Part shown: piece after piece, positions 1 to 9,600 of the stretch
Numbering within the stretch: the stretch's first letter is position 1
How the letters are laid out: each line of letters opens with the position of its first letter
Origin: JAENVU01 sp046598395
Lineage (GTDB): Bacteria > Actinomycetota > Acidimicrobiia > IMCC26256 > JAENVU01
NCBI GenBank assembly: GCA_046598395.1
Contig: JBKJIQ010000022.1
Location: 1-64,000 of the forward strand
DNA: 64,000 nucleotides
Reading direction: 5' to 3'
Translations under genes and position numbers: made by a program
The notes under the pieces: model-generated
What the model was told of the DNA's origin: nothing
Seen by the model: only the letters and a program-made list of their open reading frames with translations
The model's database searches: none

Positions 1-803
1 CACGTCGCCTGGGTTGCAGGGCGAGGGTGGGAGAGCGACTTCGGGCACGTGATGGCCGCCGGGGTCGTGGAACGTGAACCCGCCGTGGCCATCGGCGGCG
101 ACGTTCCAACCGCCTTCGTGGACCGCCCGGTGATGGGTGGGACAGAGCATGAGGAGGTTCGCCCGGTCGGTGGGCCCGCCGTGGGCCCAATGTTGGGCGT
201 GGTGGGCGCGGAGGCGGCTCCGTTGGGTGCAGCCCGGGAACCGGGCGCGACGGCCCAGATCGAGGAGCGTTTCGGCTTGGTCGAGGGCGAGGCGCATCCC
301 ACAATCACATGCCAATCGGCGGGCGGTCTCCGATGCGATGGGATGGCCATCGAGTTCGCAGCGGCCGGGGGTGTTTTCACTGAGTGTTTCGATATCGACA
401 TGGCCGACGATTTCGACTGCGGCCCGGTTCTGGTCGGGGTCCGCGGCTCCACACGCTGCGACGTGGGCCCGGGCGATGCGGTCTAACTGGCTGGTGGTTG
501 TGTGCCGGGCGAGCATCACCGTGTCGGTCTCATTGCCGGGCGTGATGAACCGGGTCAACGCCCGGACTTTCGAGTAGGAGAGTTGCCCGCGGGCGAACTC
601 GTCGTGGGTCACCGGCAGGTCGGTGAGCGCGACCGCGACCCGGACATGGTCTTGGCGGCGCGGGTACCGATCCCACATTTCCAGGCCACCCAATGCGCCA
701 TCGAGGGGACTTCCCAACTGAGGAACGCCTCGCGGCGGGCGAGTTCCGCGACGACGTCAAGGAACCGGCACATCGGCGCCGCGAGATGCCCCGCCAACGT
801 CAC
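1..803 (-). pseudogene. Decayed 13E12/DUF222-type HNH endonuclease, 3' end outside window
   Basis: Read on the minus strand, the 5' part encodes a DUF222-like segment (HLAAPMCRFLDVVAEL, then SMAHWVAWKCGIGTRAA). The 3' part encodes an HNH core (CELDGHPIASETARRLACD, RFPGCTQRSRLRAHHAQHW, LLMLCPTHHRAVHEGGW). These parts are in different frames. A one-base loss near 652-658, where GCCGC meets CAAGAC, would explain it: restoring one base gives AAQDHVRVAVALTDLPVTH, as expected for the family. The usual stretch between the LDLGR and RFPGC segments is also shortened. The start is taken as GTG at 803, but the N-terminus looks short and upstream in-frame codons are open. DUF222/HNH proteins are abundant, often decaying repeats in actinobacteria. 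A sequencing error at the frameshift is possible, but the internal shortening argues for real decay. Confidence 0.75.
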
Positions 804-858
804 GCGCGACGCTCCGCGGAGCGCTCGATCTTGTGATCCTCCGGTCGCGGTGCGTGGG

Positions 859-2418
859 TCAGGCCGCGACGTTCTTGCGATGGCCGAATGACTGGAGCAG
901 GGTCACGACCTGGGCGACGAGGATGCCGATGATGAGTGGGTCCACGAGGAGTCGAAAGCGCTGGTTCTCTCCGTACTCGGTGGCGATGGAGACGAACGCG
1001 ACGAACCCTACGGTCATGCCGGTATAGACCCAGGCGACGTGGCGCGGGGAGCCGCCACGTCGAAGGATCGCGACGAGGCTGGCGAGCGCGCGACCCACCA
1101 CGAGCATGGTGCCCAGGAGCAGGATCAATGAAACGTTGACGTGATACCGAGTTCCGCGAGAGAAGACCGGTACCGCCCAGTCGCGGTCGTCGACGGTGAT
1201 CGGGATGATGACGAGTGCAGCTTCGTACGCTCGGCCCAGTTTCTGCAGGACCGGGTTTTGGCGGAACGGTTCAATCCCGGGAGCGATGTTGTCGACGGGT
1301 GGTAACGAGAAGTGTTGCGCGAACGACGGCCAGCGACGCGCGAGGTACGCGCCCGGCCGCGCCGAGATCGCGTGCAGCGCGTTGGTCTGAGCGTCGCGGT
1401 ACACGGGCAAGTAGCAGGCTGCGTTGAAGTTGCTGATCCCATTGGGGCGGGTGGCGGCGCGCAGCGCTGGCTCGCGGAAGTGCGTGCGACACGGACCGAA
1501 ACGTGCGGCGTAGGCCTCGTAACCGGAGAACGGCGCGATGCGCGCCGCCGGTGAGAGATCACCGGAGCGGATTAACGCATCGACGTCGTGTCGGGGCAGC
1601 GACGCGATCACGCCGCGGCCGAGGTTCATCCCCAGCCAACTGCTCATCGTCGGCTCGTCGAACTGGACCTGATTCTTCACGACCACCGCGCCGACCAACA
1701 CGACGGGTATGGCGAGGACCGCGATCACCTGTGGCCACTGCGCTCGCGGTCGGGCCGCGATCACCACGAAGGTGATCGATGCGACGAGCCACATCGGATG
1801 GAGGAGTGCACGGGTGAGCGCGATGGCGGTGAGGAGCGAAACAAAGCCCAGGAGGTTGCGAAGCGATCGACGCTCGGCGTAGCGAAGACACGCGAGCACC
1901 GAGAGTAGGAGTAAGAACGCGACGGGATATTCGTACGTGACGATGTTCTCGTAGCCGAGCAGGATCGGGTTCGCCGCGACCGCGGTGGTCCCAATGGTTG
2001 CGGCCAACGGAGCGAATCCGAACTCCAGCAGCAGCACTCGGAGCGCGATCACGATGCCCAAGCCGCAGACGGTGTAAAGGATCTGGAAGCTCAACGCGGC
2101 CGGCAGCGGACTCCAGCGCAGGACAACGCCCACAAAGAGGTTGAACAGTGGCGGCTGGATGTGCAGCACGGTCAGGCTCTGCAACGGATGCGCGGCGAGT
2201 TGGTGCGCGTCGATCAGTTGCCATGAGGTCCCGATGGCGGCGGTCGAGAGCCCGCCGCCGGTCAGCCAATACGCGATGCGTATCGCCAGGAAGACCGCGA
2301 CCGCGACCAATGCTCCCCGCGACGGTCGGTGTCGGAACCTCGAGACGAATCCGCGGTTCGGCTCGGCTTCCAGCGCGACCGCGGTCACTTCAGCGCTGCG
2401 AGCTGCGGTCCGAGCCAC
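859..2418 (-). CDS. Multi-pass membrane protein, possibly a GT-C type glycosyltransferase
   Basis: The 519-residue product has a basic N-terminus and then about ten hydrophobic segments, beginning ALVAVAVFLAIRIAYWLTG. There is a polar loop around residues 245-390 and a final pair of membrane segments near the C-terminus. The layout, with a loop after the first segment holding a QPPLFNLF-like stretch, resembles lipid-linked-sugar (GT39/GT-C) glycosyltransferases, but I see no decisive catalytic motif. GTG at 2418 is used because a GAGGT sits about 7 bases upstream. A second GTG at 2388 would give a 4-base GTGA overlap with the acyltransferase stop. Either way it is coupled to that upstream gene. 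Function is unproven. Confidence 0.7.
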   Translation of the reverse strand: MARTAARSAEVTAVALEAEPNRGFVSRFRHRPSRGALVAVAVFLAIRIAYWLTGGGLSTAAIGTSWQLIDAHQLAAHPLQSLTVLHIQPPLFNLFVGVVLRWSPLPAALSFQILYTVCGLGIVIALRVLLLEFGFAPLAATIGTTAVAANPILLGYENIVTYEYPVAFLLLLSVLACLRYAERRSLRNLLGFVSLLTAIALTRALLHPMWLVASITFVVIAARPRAQWPQVIAVLAIPVVLVGAVVVKNQVQFDEPTMSSWLGMNLGRGVIASLPRHDVDALIRSGDLSPAARIAPFSGYEAYAARFGPCRTHFREPALRAATRPNGISNFNAACYLPVYRDAQTNALHAISARPGAYLARRWPSFAQHFSLPPVDNIAPGIEPFRQNPVLQKLGRAYEAALVIIPITVDDRDWAVPVFSRGTRYHVNVSLILLLGTMLVVGRALASLVAILRRGGSPRHVAWVYTGMTVGFVAFVSIATEYGENQRFRLLVDPLIIGILVAQVVTLLQSFGHRKNVAA

Positions 2419-4307
2419 TTCGCAACCTCACGGGTGGACTTCGTGACCAAGTGCGCGCCGTCCGGGCGGTACTCCGGGTCGAACTCGCCACCAGGGCGGT
2501 CATGCGAATAGCCGGCGAAGTCCACGATCGAGGTGTTTGGCATGCGGCGCACGATTCCTCGGATCAACGCGTTCAGTCGGTCCATGCGCGCAGGGTCATT
2601 TTCAACGAACGGTGCCGGTCCGGTCGCGCCGGCCACGGACTGCACTTTGGTGTAGGGGTAGGACGCCCAGACCACCCGCGCGCCCGACGATCCGAGCTGG
2701 CGAGTCACGCCACGAATGTGATCTCGCAGGAACCGATCGAACTTCGGGTCGCCGATGTTGGCGAACCTGCCGTCGGGGAAACGGCGAGGAGAGAGGTCCA
2801 CGTATCCCATGACGACGAGCACCACATCCGGACGGAACCGCTTGACGGCCCTTGCGATCGACTGGTGCCAGGTGGCGCAGTCCGGCGGCGCGGGCCGAAC
2901 AATCCCGAGATACTGGAGGACCCCTGGTCCTCCGATCCCGCACGCCACCCCGAAGTAGTGCGCGACGTCCACGTTGTGCGCAGCGCCCCACTCCTCGAGT
3001 CCTACCGACACACTCCAGCTCACGGAGTCCCCGACCACGAGAACGCGAGGATTCTTTGCGTGCGCGGGCGCGGCGGCGAGGCCGCCGAGCTGTTGGTCGA
3101 CCTGAGGCACCGCCGCGAGGTTGATCGAAGGTCCCGACGGCGCCTGGAGCAGCAGCGATCCGGCGATGATCGCGGTGGTCATCACGATGGCGACCACGCC
3201 AAACCGCACTCCGGGGAGCAGGGTACGACGGCGGATCGGCAGCTCGATGAACCGATTGACCAGTACGGCGATGCTGATGGTCAGCACCATGCGGAGCGCG
3301 AACAGTGGCCAATGACCGAGGTGGACTCGCTTCGGGTCGAGCAAGAGAAAGAGCGGCCAGTCGACCAAGTACACGGTGTAGCTGAGCCGTCCGAGCCATC
3401 GGAACAGCCTCACCTCCATGAACGACGTCACGCCCCCTTTTTGGAGACAGGCCAGGATGATGACTGCGGTCGCGATCGCGTTCAGTGCGGTCCCGCCGTG
3501 AAACGTGAACCAGTCGGTGAGTCCCACCCGCCACCACAACAGCGCGAGCACTCCCAGGGAGACGAACGCCGCGGAGTTGAGCAGGCGCCGGCCTCGCTCG
3601 GGGAGGTCGAGTTGATGGCCATTGACGACGTAGGCGAGCGCGACCCCGACGAGCAGTTCACCGGCCCGGGTGTCGGTGCCGAAGTAGACGCGCGTGAAAC
3701 CCCAGGTTCCGATCGTGGCTGCCGCGAGGGTGAAGCTGGCGAGCGCGCCTGCGGCGAAGACGATTGCCACCGACCGCGAAGTCCGGAACACGCGGTGCAA
3801 GCCCAACCAGGTCAGGGGGAGCAACAGGTAGAACTGCTCCTCGATCGCGAGCGACCAGAAGTGTTGGAGTGGAGAGCTCTGGCCGAAGACCGCGCCGTAC
3901 GTCTGGTCGGTATGGATCAACCACCAGTTCTCCACGTAGTTGAGCGCCGCCAGGACGTCGCCGCGGATCTGCGTTGGTGCGATTCCTGCGAAACCCCGAT
4001 GGACGACGAGGATCGCGAGCAATGTGAGGAGCGCCGCGGGGAGTAGGCGGCGAGCCCGCCCGGTCCAGAACCGCCGGAAGCTGATGTGGTTCGTGCGGTG
4101 GAACTCGTTTCGCAGCAGCGTGGTGATCAAGTACCCGGAGAGTGTGAAAAAGGTAGAAACGCTGAAGAGTGCACCCCGGATCCAGGGGAATCCGCCGTGA
4201 TACAGCACCAAGACGATGAGCGCAGTGCCACGGATACCCTCGAGACCCGGGACATGGCGCAGGCCTCGGGGCGCGGTTCGCGGCGCTTCGACCAAGGGCG
4301 CGTTCAT
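2385..4307 (-). CDS. OafA/YrhL-type O-acyltransferase with C-terminal SGNH domain
   Basis: About 640 residues. The first ~350 form an acyltransferase-3 membrane domain (GLEGIRGTALIVLVLYHGG near the start, then the FFTLSGYLITTLL block and FWTGRARRLLPA), with about ten membrane helices. After a linker, the C-terminal ~230 residues are an SGNH/GDSL-like domain with VVGDSVSWSVSVGLEEWG and a late RPDGAHL Asp-x-x-His motif. Such proteins move acyl groups across the membrane onto cell-wall or exported polysaccharides. The start at 4307 (MNAPLVEAP) is chosen over an in-frame ATG 60 bases upstream because GAGGA lies about 10 bases before it. The 5' end faces the efflux operon, so the two share a divergent control region. 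Confidence 0.88.
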   Translation of the reverse strand: MNAPLVEAPRTAPRGLRHVPGLEGIRGTALIVLVLYHGGFPWIRGALFSVSTFFTLSGYLITTLLRNEFHRTNHISFRRFWTGRARRLLPAALLTLLAILVVHRGFAGIAPTQIRGDVLAALNYVENWWLIHTDQTYGAVFGQSSPLQHFWSLAIEEQFYLLLPLTWLGLHRVFRTSRSVAIVFAAGALASFTLAAATIGTWGFTRVYFGTDTRAGELLVGVALAYVVNGHQLDLPERGRRLLNSAAFVSLGVLALLWWRVGLTDWFTFHGGTALNAIATAVIILACLQKGGVTSFMEVRLFRWLGRLSYTVYLVDWPLFLLLDPKRVHLGHWPLFALRMVLTISIAVLVNRFIELPIRRRTLLPGVRFGVVAIVMTTAIIAGSLLLQAPSGPSINLAAVPQVDQQLGGLAAAPAHAKNPRVLVVGDSVSWSVSVGLEEWGAAHNVDVAHYFGVACGIGGPGVLQYLGIVRPAPPDCATWHQSIARAVKRFRPDVVLVVMGYVDLSPRRFPDGRFANIGDPKFDRFLRDHIRGVTRQLGSSGARVVWASYPYTKVQSVAGATGPAPFVENDPARMDRLNALIRGIVRRMPNTSIVDFAGYSHDRPGGEFDPEYRPDGAHLVTKSTREVAKWLGPQLAALK

Positions 4308-4367
4308 GACGGTTCGATCCTCGCACACTGGTGGACGATTCGAACGCCAGGGCGTGGCGTTGGGCAC

Positions 4368-4398
4368 ATTACGAAACGAAACGGTTGCGTTTCGTAAT
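4368..4398. promoter_or_regulatory. Palindromic operator, probable TetR site of the efflux operon
   Basis: Perfect 11-bp arms, ATTACGAAACG (4368-4378) and CGTTTCGTAAT (4388-4398), flank a 9-bp spacer. The right arm overlaps a plausible promoter for the MFS gene: -35 TTGCGT (4385-4390), 17-bp spacer, -10 TACAAC (4408-4413). A repressor bound here would block that promoter. The TetR gene is the last gene of the transcript, so autoregulation is the natural inference. Confidence 0.75.
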
Positions 4399-4413
4399 GG
4401 GCCGCGCTACAAC
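4385..4413 (+). promoter_or_regulatory. Predicted promoter of the MFS-TetR operon
   Basis: TTGCGT at 4385-4390 and TACAAC at 4408-4413 are separated by 17 bp. The implied transcription start near 4420 leaves a short leader containing the ribosome-binding sequence GAGGAGA just before the ATG at 4441. The hexamers are imperfect, but their position over the palindrome is telling. Confidence 0.5.
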
Positions 4414-4440
4414 CATCACTCCCCAAACCGAGGAGAGTCG

Positions 4441-6039
4441 ATGACCGCAATGGATGCGATCCAGGAGAAGGCGTTTCGGCGCCGGTGGGCGATCCTGGTG
4501 GTGTTGTGCGTCAGCTTGCTCATCATCGTGCTCGACAACTCGATTCTCAATGTGGCGATCCCTACGTTGATTCGCGAGTTGAACGCGACCAATAGCCAAG
4601 TGCAATGGATGGTTGACTCGTACACGCTGGTGTTCGCCGGGTTGCTCCTCACGATGGGCGCGCTGGGTGATCGCTACGGACGTCGCGGCGCGCTGCAGAT
4701 GGGGTACCTCGTGTTTGGGATCGGCTCCCTCGCCTCGGCCTTCGCGAACAGCGCGGACCAACTGATCGCAACCCGTGCGTTCATGGGGATCGGCGGCGCC
4801 CTGATCATGCCGGCGACGCTCTCGATCATCACCAATGTGTTCCCGCCGCAGGAGCGCGGCCGGGCAATCGGGGTGTGGGCCGGTACCGCAGGTATCGGGG
4901 TCGCGCTTGGGCCACTCACGGGTGGCTTCCTGCTCGGACACTTCTACTGGGGCTCGATCTTCCTGGTGAATCTCCCCATCGTCGTCTTCGGTGTGGTCGC
5001 CAGCTCCCTGCTCATCCCCACGAGTAAAGACCCGAGCGCACCGAAGTTGGATCCGTTCGGAGCGGTGCTCTCGATCGCGGCGTTGATGACGATCGTGTAT
5101 GCGCTCATCGAGGCGCCGGATCGGGGCTGGACCTCCACGAGCACGTTGGCCGTCTTGGTCGGTGGCTTCGTGCTGCTCGGAGGGTTCGTCGCGTGGGAAC
5201 GTCGATCGGATCATCCGATGCTCGACGTCACCTTCTTCCGCAATCCGCGGTTCACCGCGGCGAACGCGTCGATCACGTTGATCTTCTTTGCAATGTTCGG
5301 CTCGATCTTCTTGCTCACGCAGTACCTCCAGTTCACCAAGGGATATTCACCACTGGAGTCCGGAGTGCGGATGTTGCCCTACGCGGCGACGATGATGTTC
5401 GTTGCTCCGATGAGCTCGCGCGTCGTGGAGCGAATGGGCTCGAAGTTCACGGTGGCGCTCGGTATGGGGCTCGCGTCCACCGCGTTGATGCTCATGGCCG
5501 GTCTTTCGGTGAGTACCAGCTACCCGGATCTCGCGTGGCGCTTCGTCATCCTCGCGGCCGGCATGGGGCTGGTGATGGCCCCGGCGACCGACTCGGTGAT
5601 GGGTTCGTTGCCACTCGCGAAAGCTGGTGTCGGGTCCGCCGTCAACGACACCACCCGCCAGGTCGGTGGCGCGCTCGGCGTCGCGATCATTGGCAGCGTG
5701 GTCTCTTCGGTCTACGGCAACCAGATCCAAGAGTTCTTCGTTGGTACATCGGCACCCCAGGCCGTCGTGGATGCAGCGAAGAACTCGCTTGGCGGCGCGA
5801 TCGGAGTATCGAAGCGTCTCGCGGCGCAGCCGATTCCCAATGCGAAACAGCTCGCGGGCTCTCTCGTGCATACCGCCAACGAGGCGTTCGTCGAGGCGTT
5901 CCGCTGGGGAAGCCGAGTCGGTGCGATCGTGCTGGCGATCGGGTTTCTCATCGTGCTGCGTTGGTTGCCCGCTCGCCCTGGTGCCGACGACGTCATCGGA
6001 CAGAACGAGGAGCTCCGAGTGGAGGGTGCGATCGCATGA
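4441..6039 (+). CDS. EmrB/QacA-family (DHA2, 14-TM) MFS drug efflux transporter
   Basis: The 532-residue protein begins MTAMDAIQEKAFRRRWAIL and shows about 14 hydrophobic helices, as in proton-driven DHA2 exporters. Motif A is visible as GALGDRYGRRGAL near residue 75, and the antiporter motif C as GVALGPLTGGFLL near residue 155. The start is set by GAGGAGA about 6 bases upstream; the open frame extends further 5' but that part crosses the operator and lacks homology. The stop overlaps the following TetR start by 4 bases (ATGA). Substrates of such pumps are usually hydrophobic drugs or dyes; the actual one cannot be told from sequence. Confidence 0.92.
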   Translation: MTAMDAIQEKAFRRRWAILVVLCVSLLIIVLDNSILNVAIPTLIRELNATNSQVQWMVDSYTLVFAGLLLTMGALGDRYGRRGALQMGYLVFGIGSLASAFANSADQLIATRAFMGIGGALIMPATLSIITNVFPPQERGRAIGVWAGTAGIGVALGPLTGGFLLGHFYWGSIFLVNLPIVVFGVVASSLLIPTSKDPSAPKLDPFGAVLSIAALMTIVYALIEAPDRGWTSTSTLAVLVGGFVLLGGFVAWERRSDHPMLDVTFFRNPRFTAANASITLIFFAMFGSIFLLTQYLQFTKGYSPLESGVRMLPYAATMMFVAPMSSRVVERMGSKFTVALGMGLASTALMLMAGLSVSTSYPDLAWRFVILAAGMGLVMAPATDSVMGSLPLAKAGVGSAVNDTTRQVGGALGVAIIGSVVSSVYGNQIQEFFVGTSAPQAVVDAAKNSLGGAIGVSKRLAAQPIPNAKQLAGSLVHTANEAFVEAFRWGSRVGAIVLAIGFLIVLRWLPARPGADDVIGQNEELRVEGAIA

Positions 6040-6656
6040 CCGTGCTCGACGCGCCGCGCGGGCGGCCGCGCAGTGGTGAAGCGGACGTCGCGATACTCGA
6101 GGCGGCCGCCGAGTTGTTCTGCGAGCTCGGTTACGACGCACTCTCCGTTGAGGGGGTGGCCGCGAAGGCGGGAGTGGGCAAGACCACGATCTACCGGCGC
6201 TATCCCACCAAGCTCGAGCTGGTGATGGCTGCCTCCGCGCACATGAGCGAGGGGCTGGTTCCGATGCCGGAGTCGGGCGACCTGCGCGACGACTTGTTGG
6301 CGATCGCACGGCATTACACCCGCATGCTGACCCAAACCAGCGTCGGGCGGGCGATTCCGATGATGATCGTGGCCAAGACCCGCAACCCCGAACTGGCGAC
6401 CGCGCACGATGCCTTGGTGGCGGCGCGCCGCGAGGTAACGATGGGGCTCGTCCGGCGCGCGGTGGCCGAGGGAGCGTTGCCGTCAGCCACCGACCCTGAA
6501 CTGATGAGCGATTTGTTGACAGGGCCCATCATGTTGCGGGTCTTCGTCACCGGCCAGCCCGTGACGTCGCGGTACCTCGAAGCCCTCGTCGACTCCGTCC
6601 TGCGTTCAGCCCCGTCGGCCGAGCCGACCACAGCAGGTCCTCGGTCAGGACACTAG
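6036..6656 (+). CDS. TetR/AcrR-family transcriptional regulator of the efflux operon
   Basis: 206 residues. After an Arg-rich N-terminus (RGRPRSG), residues ~15-62 form the TetR HTH domain (AAAELFCELGYDALSVEGVA, then AGVGKTTIYRRYPTKLELV). The remainder is a helical ligand-binding domain of typical length. The ATG overlaps the MFS stop (ATGA), so the two are translationally coupled. It most likely binds the palindrome at 4368-4398 and represses its own operon until a pump substrate binds. The 3' end overlaps the converging kgd stop by 4 bases. Confidence 0.92.
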   Translation: MTVLDAPRGRPRSGEADVAILEAAAELFCELGYDALSVEGVAAKAGVGKTTIYRRYPTKLELVMAASAHMSEGLVPMPESGDLRDDLLAIARHYTRMLTQTSVGRAIPMMIVAKTRNPELATAHDALVAARREVTMGLVRRAVAEGALPSATDPELMSDLLTGPIMLRVFVTGQPVTSRYLEALVDSVLRSAPSAEPTTAGPRSGH

Positions 6657-9600
6657 GTCAGGTCCGCGAATGCCGCGCTGAACAGCTGTTCTTGTTCTCG
6701 GTCATGGACCGCGGAACTGCCGCTGGCCGGACTCGGCGACGGCGGCCGGGCGATGTGGCGGAGTTGCGCTTGGTCGCGCAGAATCCGGTGCAGCCTGCCG
6801 TGGACGTAGTTCCAGGCCCCCATGTTGGCGGGCTCTTCCTGCACCCACCACACCTGGTCGCACGAGGTGTATTTCTCGGCCAGGTCAATGAGCTGTTGCT
6901 CGGGCCAGGGGTAGAGCTGCTCCACCCGAATGATCGTGACCGGCGCGCCGAGTTGATCGCGTCGTTCGATCAGCTCGTGCGCGACCTTTCCCGAACAGAG
7001 CAACGCACGCCGCACGGTGGTGGGATCGAGGGTGGTACTCGGGTCGTCGAGCACCTCTCGGAAACTCCCGGACTCGAGGTCGGCGACCGGCGACCGAGTC
7101 GCGGGAACCCGCAGGTACTTCTTGGGCGTGAAACAGATCAAGGGCTTCCGTGACCGCGCGTGGCTCTGACGGCGCAGGAGATGGAAGTACTGCGCGGCCG
7201 TGGTGGGGTAACAAACGCGGAGGTTGTTCGCTGCGCACAACGCCAGGAACCGTTCGATGCGGGCGCTGGAGTGCTCTGGACCCTGGCCTTCGAAGCCGTG
7301 GGGGAGCAGCAGCGTGAGGCGCGACTGTTGCCCCCATTTGTCTTCTGCGGCCACGATGAACTGGTCGACGATGATCTGCGCGCCGTTGATGAAGTCACCG
7401 AACTGGGCTTCCCAACCGATCCACGCTTTCGGATCCGCGACCGAATACCCGTACTCGAAACCGAGCGCCGCGTACTCGGAGAGCACCGAGTCGTAGACCA
7501 TGACGGGTGCCTGGGCGTCGTCGATGTTGCGCAATGGACAGAACTCGGACTCAGTGCTGGAGTCGACCAGCACGCTGTGACGTTGGCTAAAGGTGCCGCG
7601 GCGGGTGTCCTGGCCGGCGAGCCGAACTGGGGTGCCTTCGAGCGCGAGTGAACCAAACGCCAGGGCTTCGGCGAGTGCCCAGTCGACGCGATCGGCGTTG
7701 AACTCGGACTCGCGCGCCCGCAGGATCTTCTCGAGCTTTGGATTGATGGCAAAGTCGTCCGGCCACCGCACGAGTGCGCCGACGATTTGGCGGAGTTGTG
7801 CCGCGCTGACGCCCGTGTCGACGGCGGGTTCGACCTCATCGGCAAGCACGATGTTGACCGGGATCGTGGGCGGCCCAGTTTCATGCGTCTCTTCGAACGC
7901 GTGGTCCATCCGGGCGTGGAAGTCGTCGAGCGCGGCTTCGGCTTCCGCCACCGTCAAGTCGCCGCGGTTGACCAAGGTCTCGGTGTAGAGCTTGCGCACG
8001 CTGCGCCGAGCGCGGATGAGCTGGTACATCTTCGGCTGGGTGAACGCCGGTTCGTCGCCTTCATTGTGGCCGTACTTGCGGTAACAGACCATGTCGACCA
8101 CCACGTCTTTGCGGAATTCCTGGCGGAACTCGTACGCAAGTTGCACGACGCGCACACAGGCTTCGGGGTCGTCGCCGTTCACGTGGAAGATCGGCGCTTG
8201 CACCATCTTCGCGACGTCGGTGGCGTAGACGCCGGAACGACCCATGGAGGGCGCAGTGGTAAAGCCGAGTTGGTTGTTCACCACGATGTGGACGGTGCCA
8301 CCGACCTCGTAACCCGGTACTTCTGACAGGTTGAGCGTTTCGGCCACCACCCCTTGGCCTGCGAATGCGGCATCCCCGTGGACAAGGACCGGCAGCACAT
8401 GGCAACGCTCGCTGTCGTCGATACGGTCGCCCTTGGCCCGGGCCATGCCTTCGACCACGGGATCCACCGCCTCGAGATGGCTCGGGTTCGAAGCGAGGCT
8501 GACCTCGATCGCCACTCCCGACGGAGCGACGTGGGTCCCGGTCGCACCCACGTGGTACTTCACGTCGCCGGAGCCCTGTACCGATGATGGATCGAGTCCG
8601 CCCTCGAACTCGCGGAAGATCTGGCCGTAGCTCTTGCCGACCGTGTTGACCAGCACATTGAGTCGACCGCGGTGCGCGGTGCCGAGCACGGCTTCGCTCA
8701 TCCCGGCGTCGGCCGCGGCGGTGAGTAGTGCGTCGAGCATCGGGATGAGCGACTCGGCCCCTTCGAGGCTGAAGCGTTTCTGGCCGAGGTACTTCTTGCC
8801 GAGGAACCCCTCGAAGGCCTCAGCCGCGTTGAGGCGGTCGAGGATGCGGCGCTGGACCGCGGGGTCGGGGGCAGGCGAGGGCATCTCCACGCGTGCTTGG
8901 ATCCACTCCTTCTGTTCCGGATCCTGGATATGCATGAACTCGACGCCGACGGTACGCGCGTACGCGTCGCGCAGCCTGCCGAGGATTTCCCGCAGGGGCA
9001 TGGTCGCGCGCAACAGAACGCCGGCACCCAGACTGCCGACGGGGAACTCACGGTCGAGGTCCCAAATGCTGAGGCCGTGGTGGTTGATGTCGAGTTCGGG
9101 GTGGGTATCAGGCTCGCGTCGGCCGAGTGGATCGAGGTTGGCAATGAGGTGACCCCGCACGCGATACATGTTGATGAGCTGGTGGACGTGGACCACTTTC
9201 TCGTTGTGCGCGTGCTCGTTGTCGAGCGCGCTGACATCGGTACTCCAGCGCGCGGGTTCGTACGGGACCGCGAAGCTCTGAAAGATGGCGTCGTAGAAGC
9301 CGTGCCCGCCGAGGAGGAGATCGTGAATCGCGCGGAGGAACTCGCCACTCTCCGCGCCTTGAATGACGCGGTGGTCATAGGTACTGGTGAGAGTGATGGT
9401 CTTGCTGATACCCAACCGTGCGACGGTGTGCGGGTCAGCCCCTTCGTATTCGGCGGGGTATCCGATCGCACCGACGCCGAGAATGAACCCTTGGCCGGGC
9501 ATGAGCCGCGGGACGGAGTGGACGGTGCCGATCATCCCAGGATTGGTGATGGTGCCCGTCGTGCCCGCGAAATCCTCCACGGTGATCGCGTTCGTGCGGA

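Noticed and set aside
2148..4046. Long plus-strand open frame of over 600 codons
   Set aside because: It is antisense to the acyltransferase and membrane protein genes, which have clear motifs. Its translation is low-complexity and charged, as expected of a GC-rich shadow frame.
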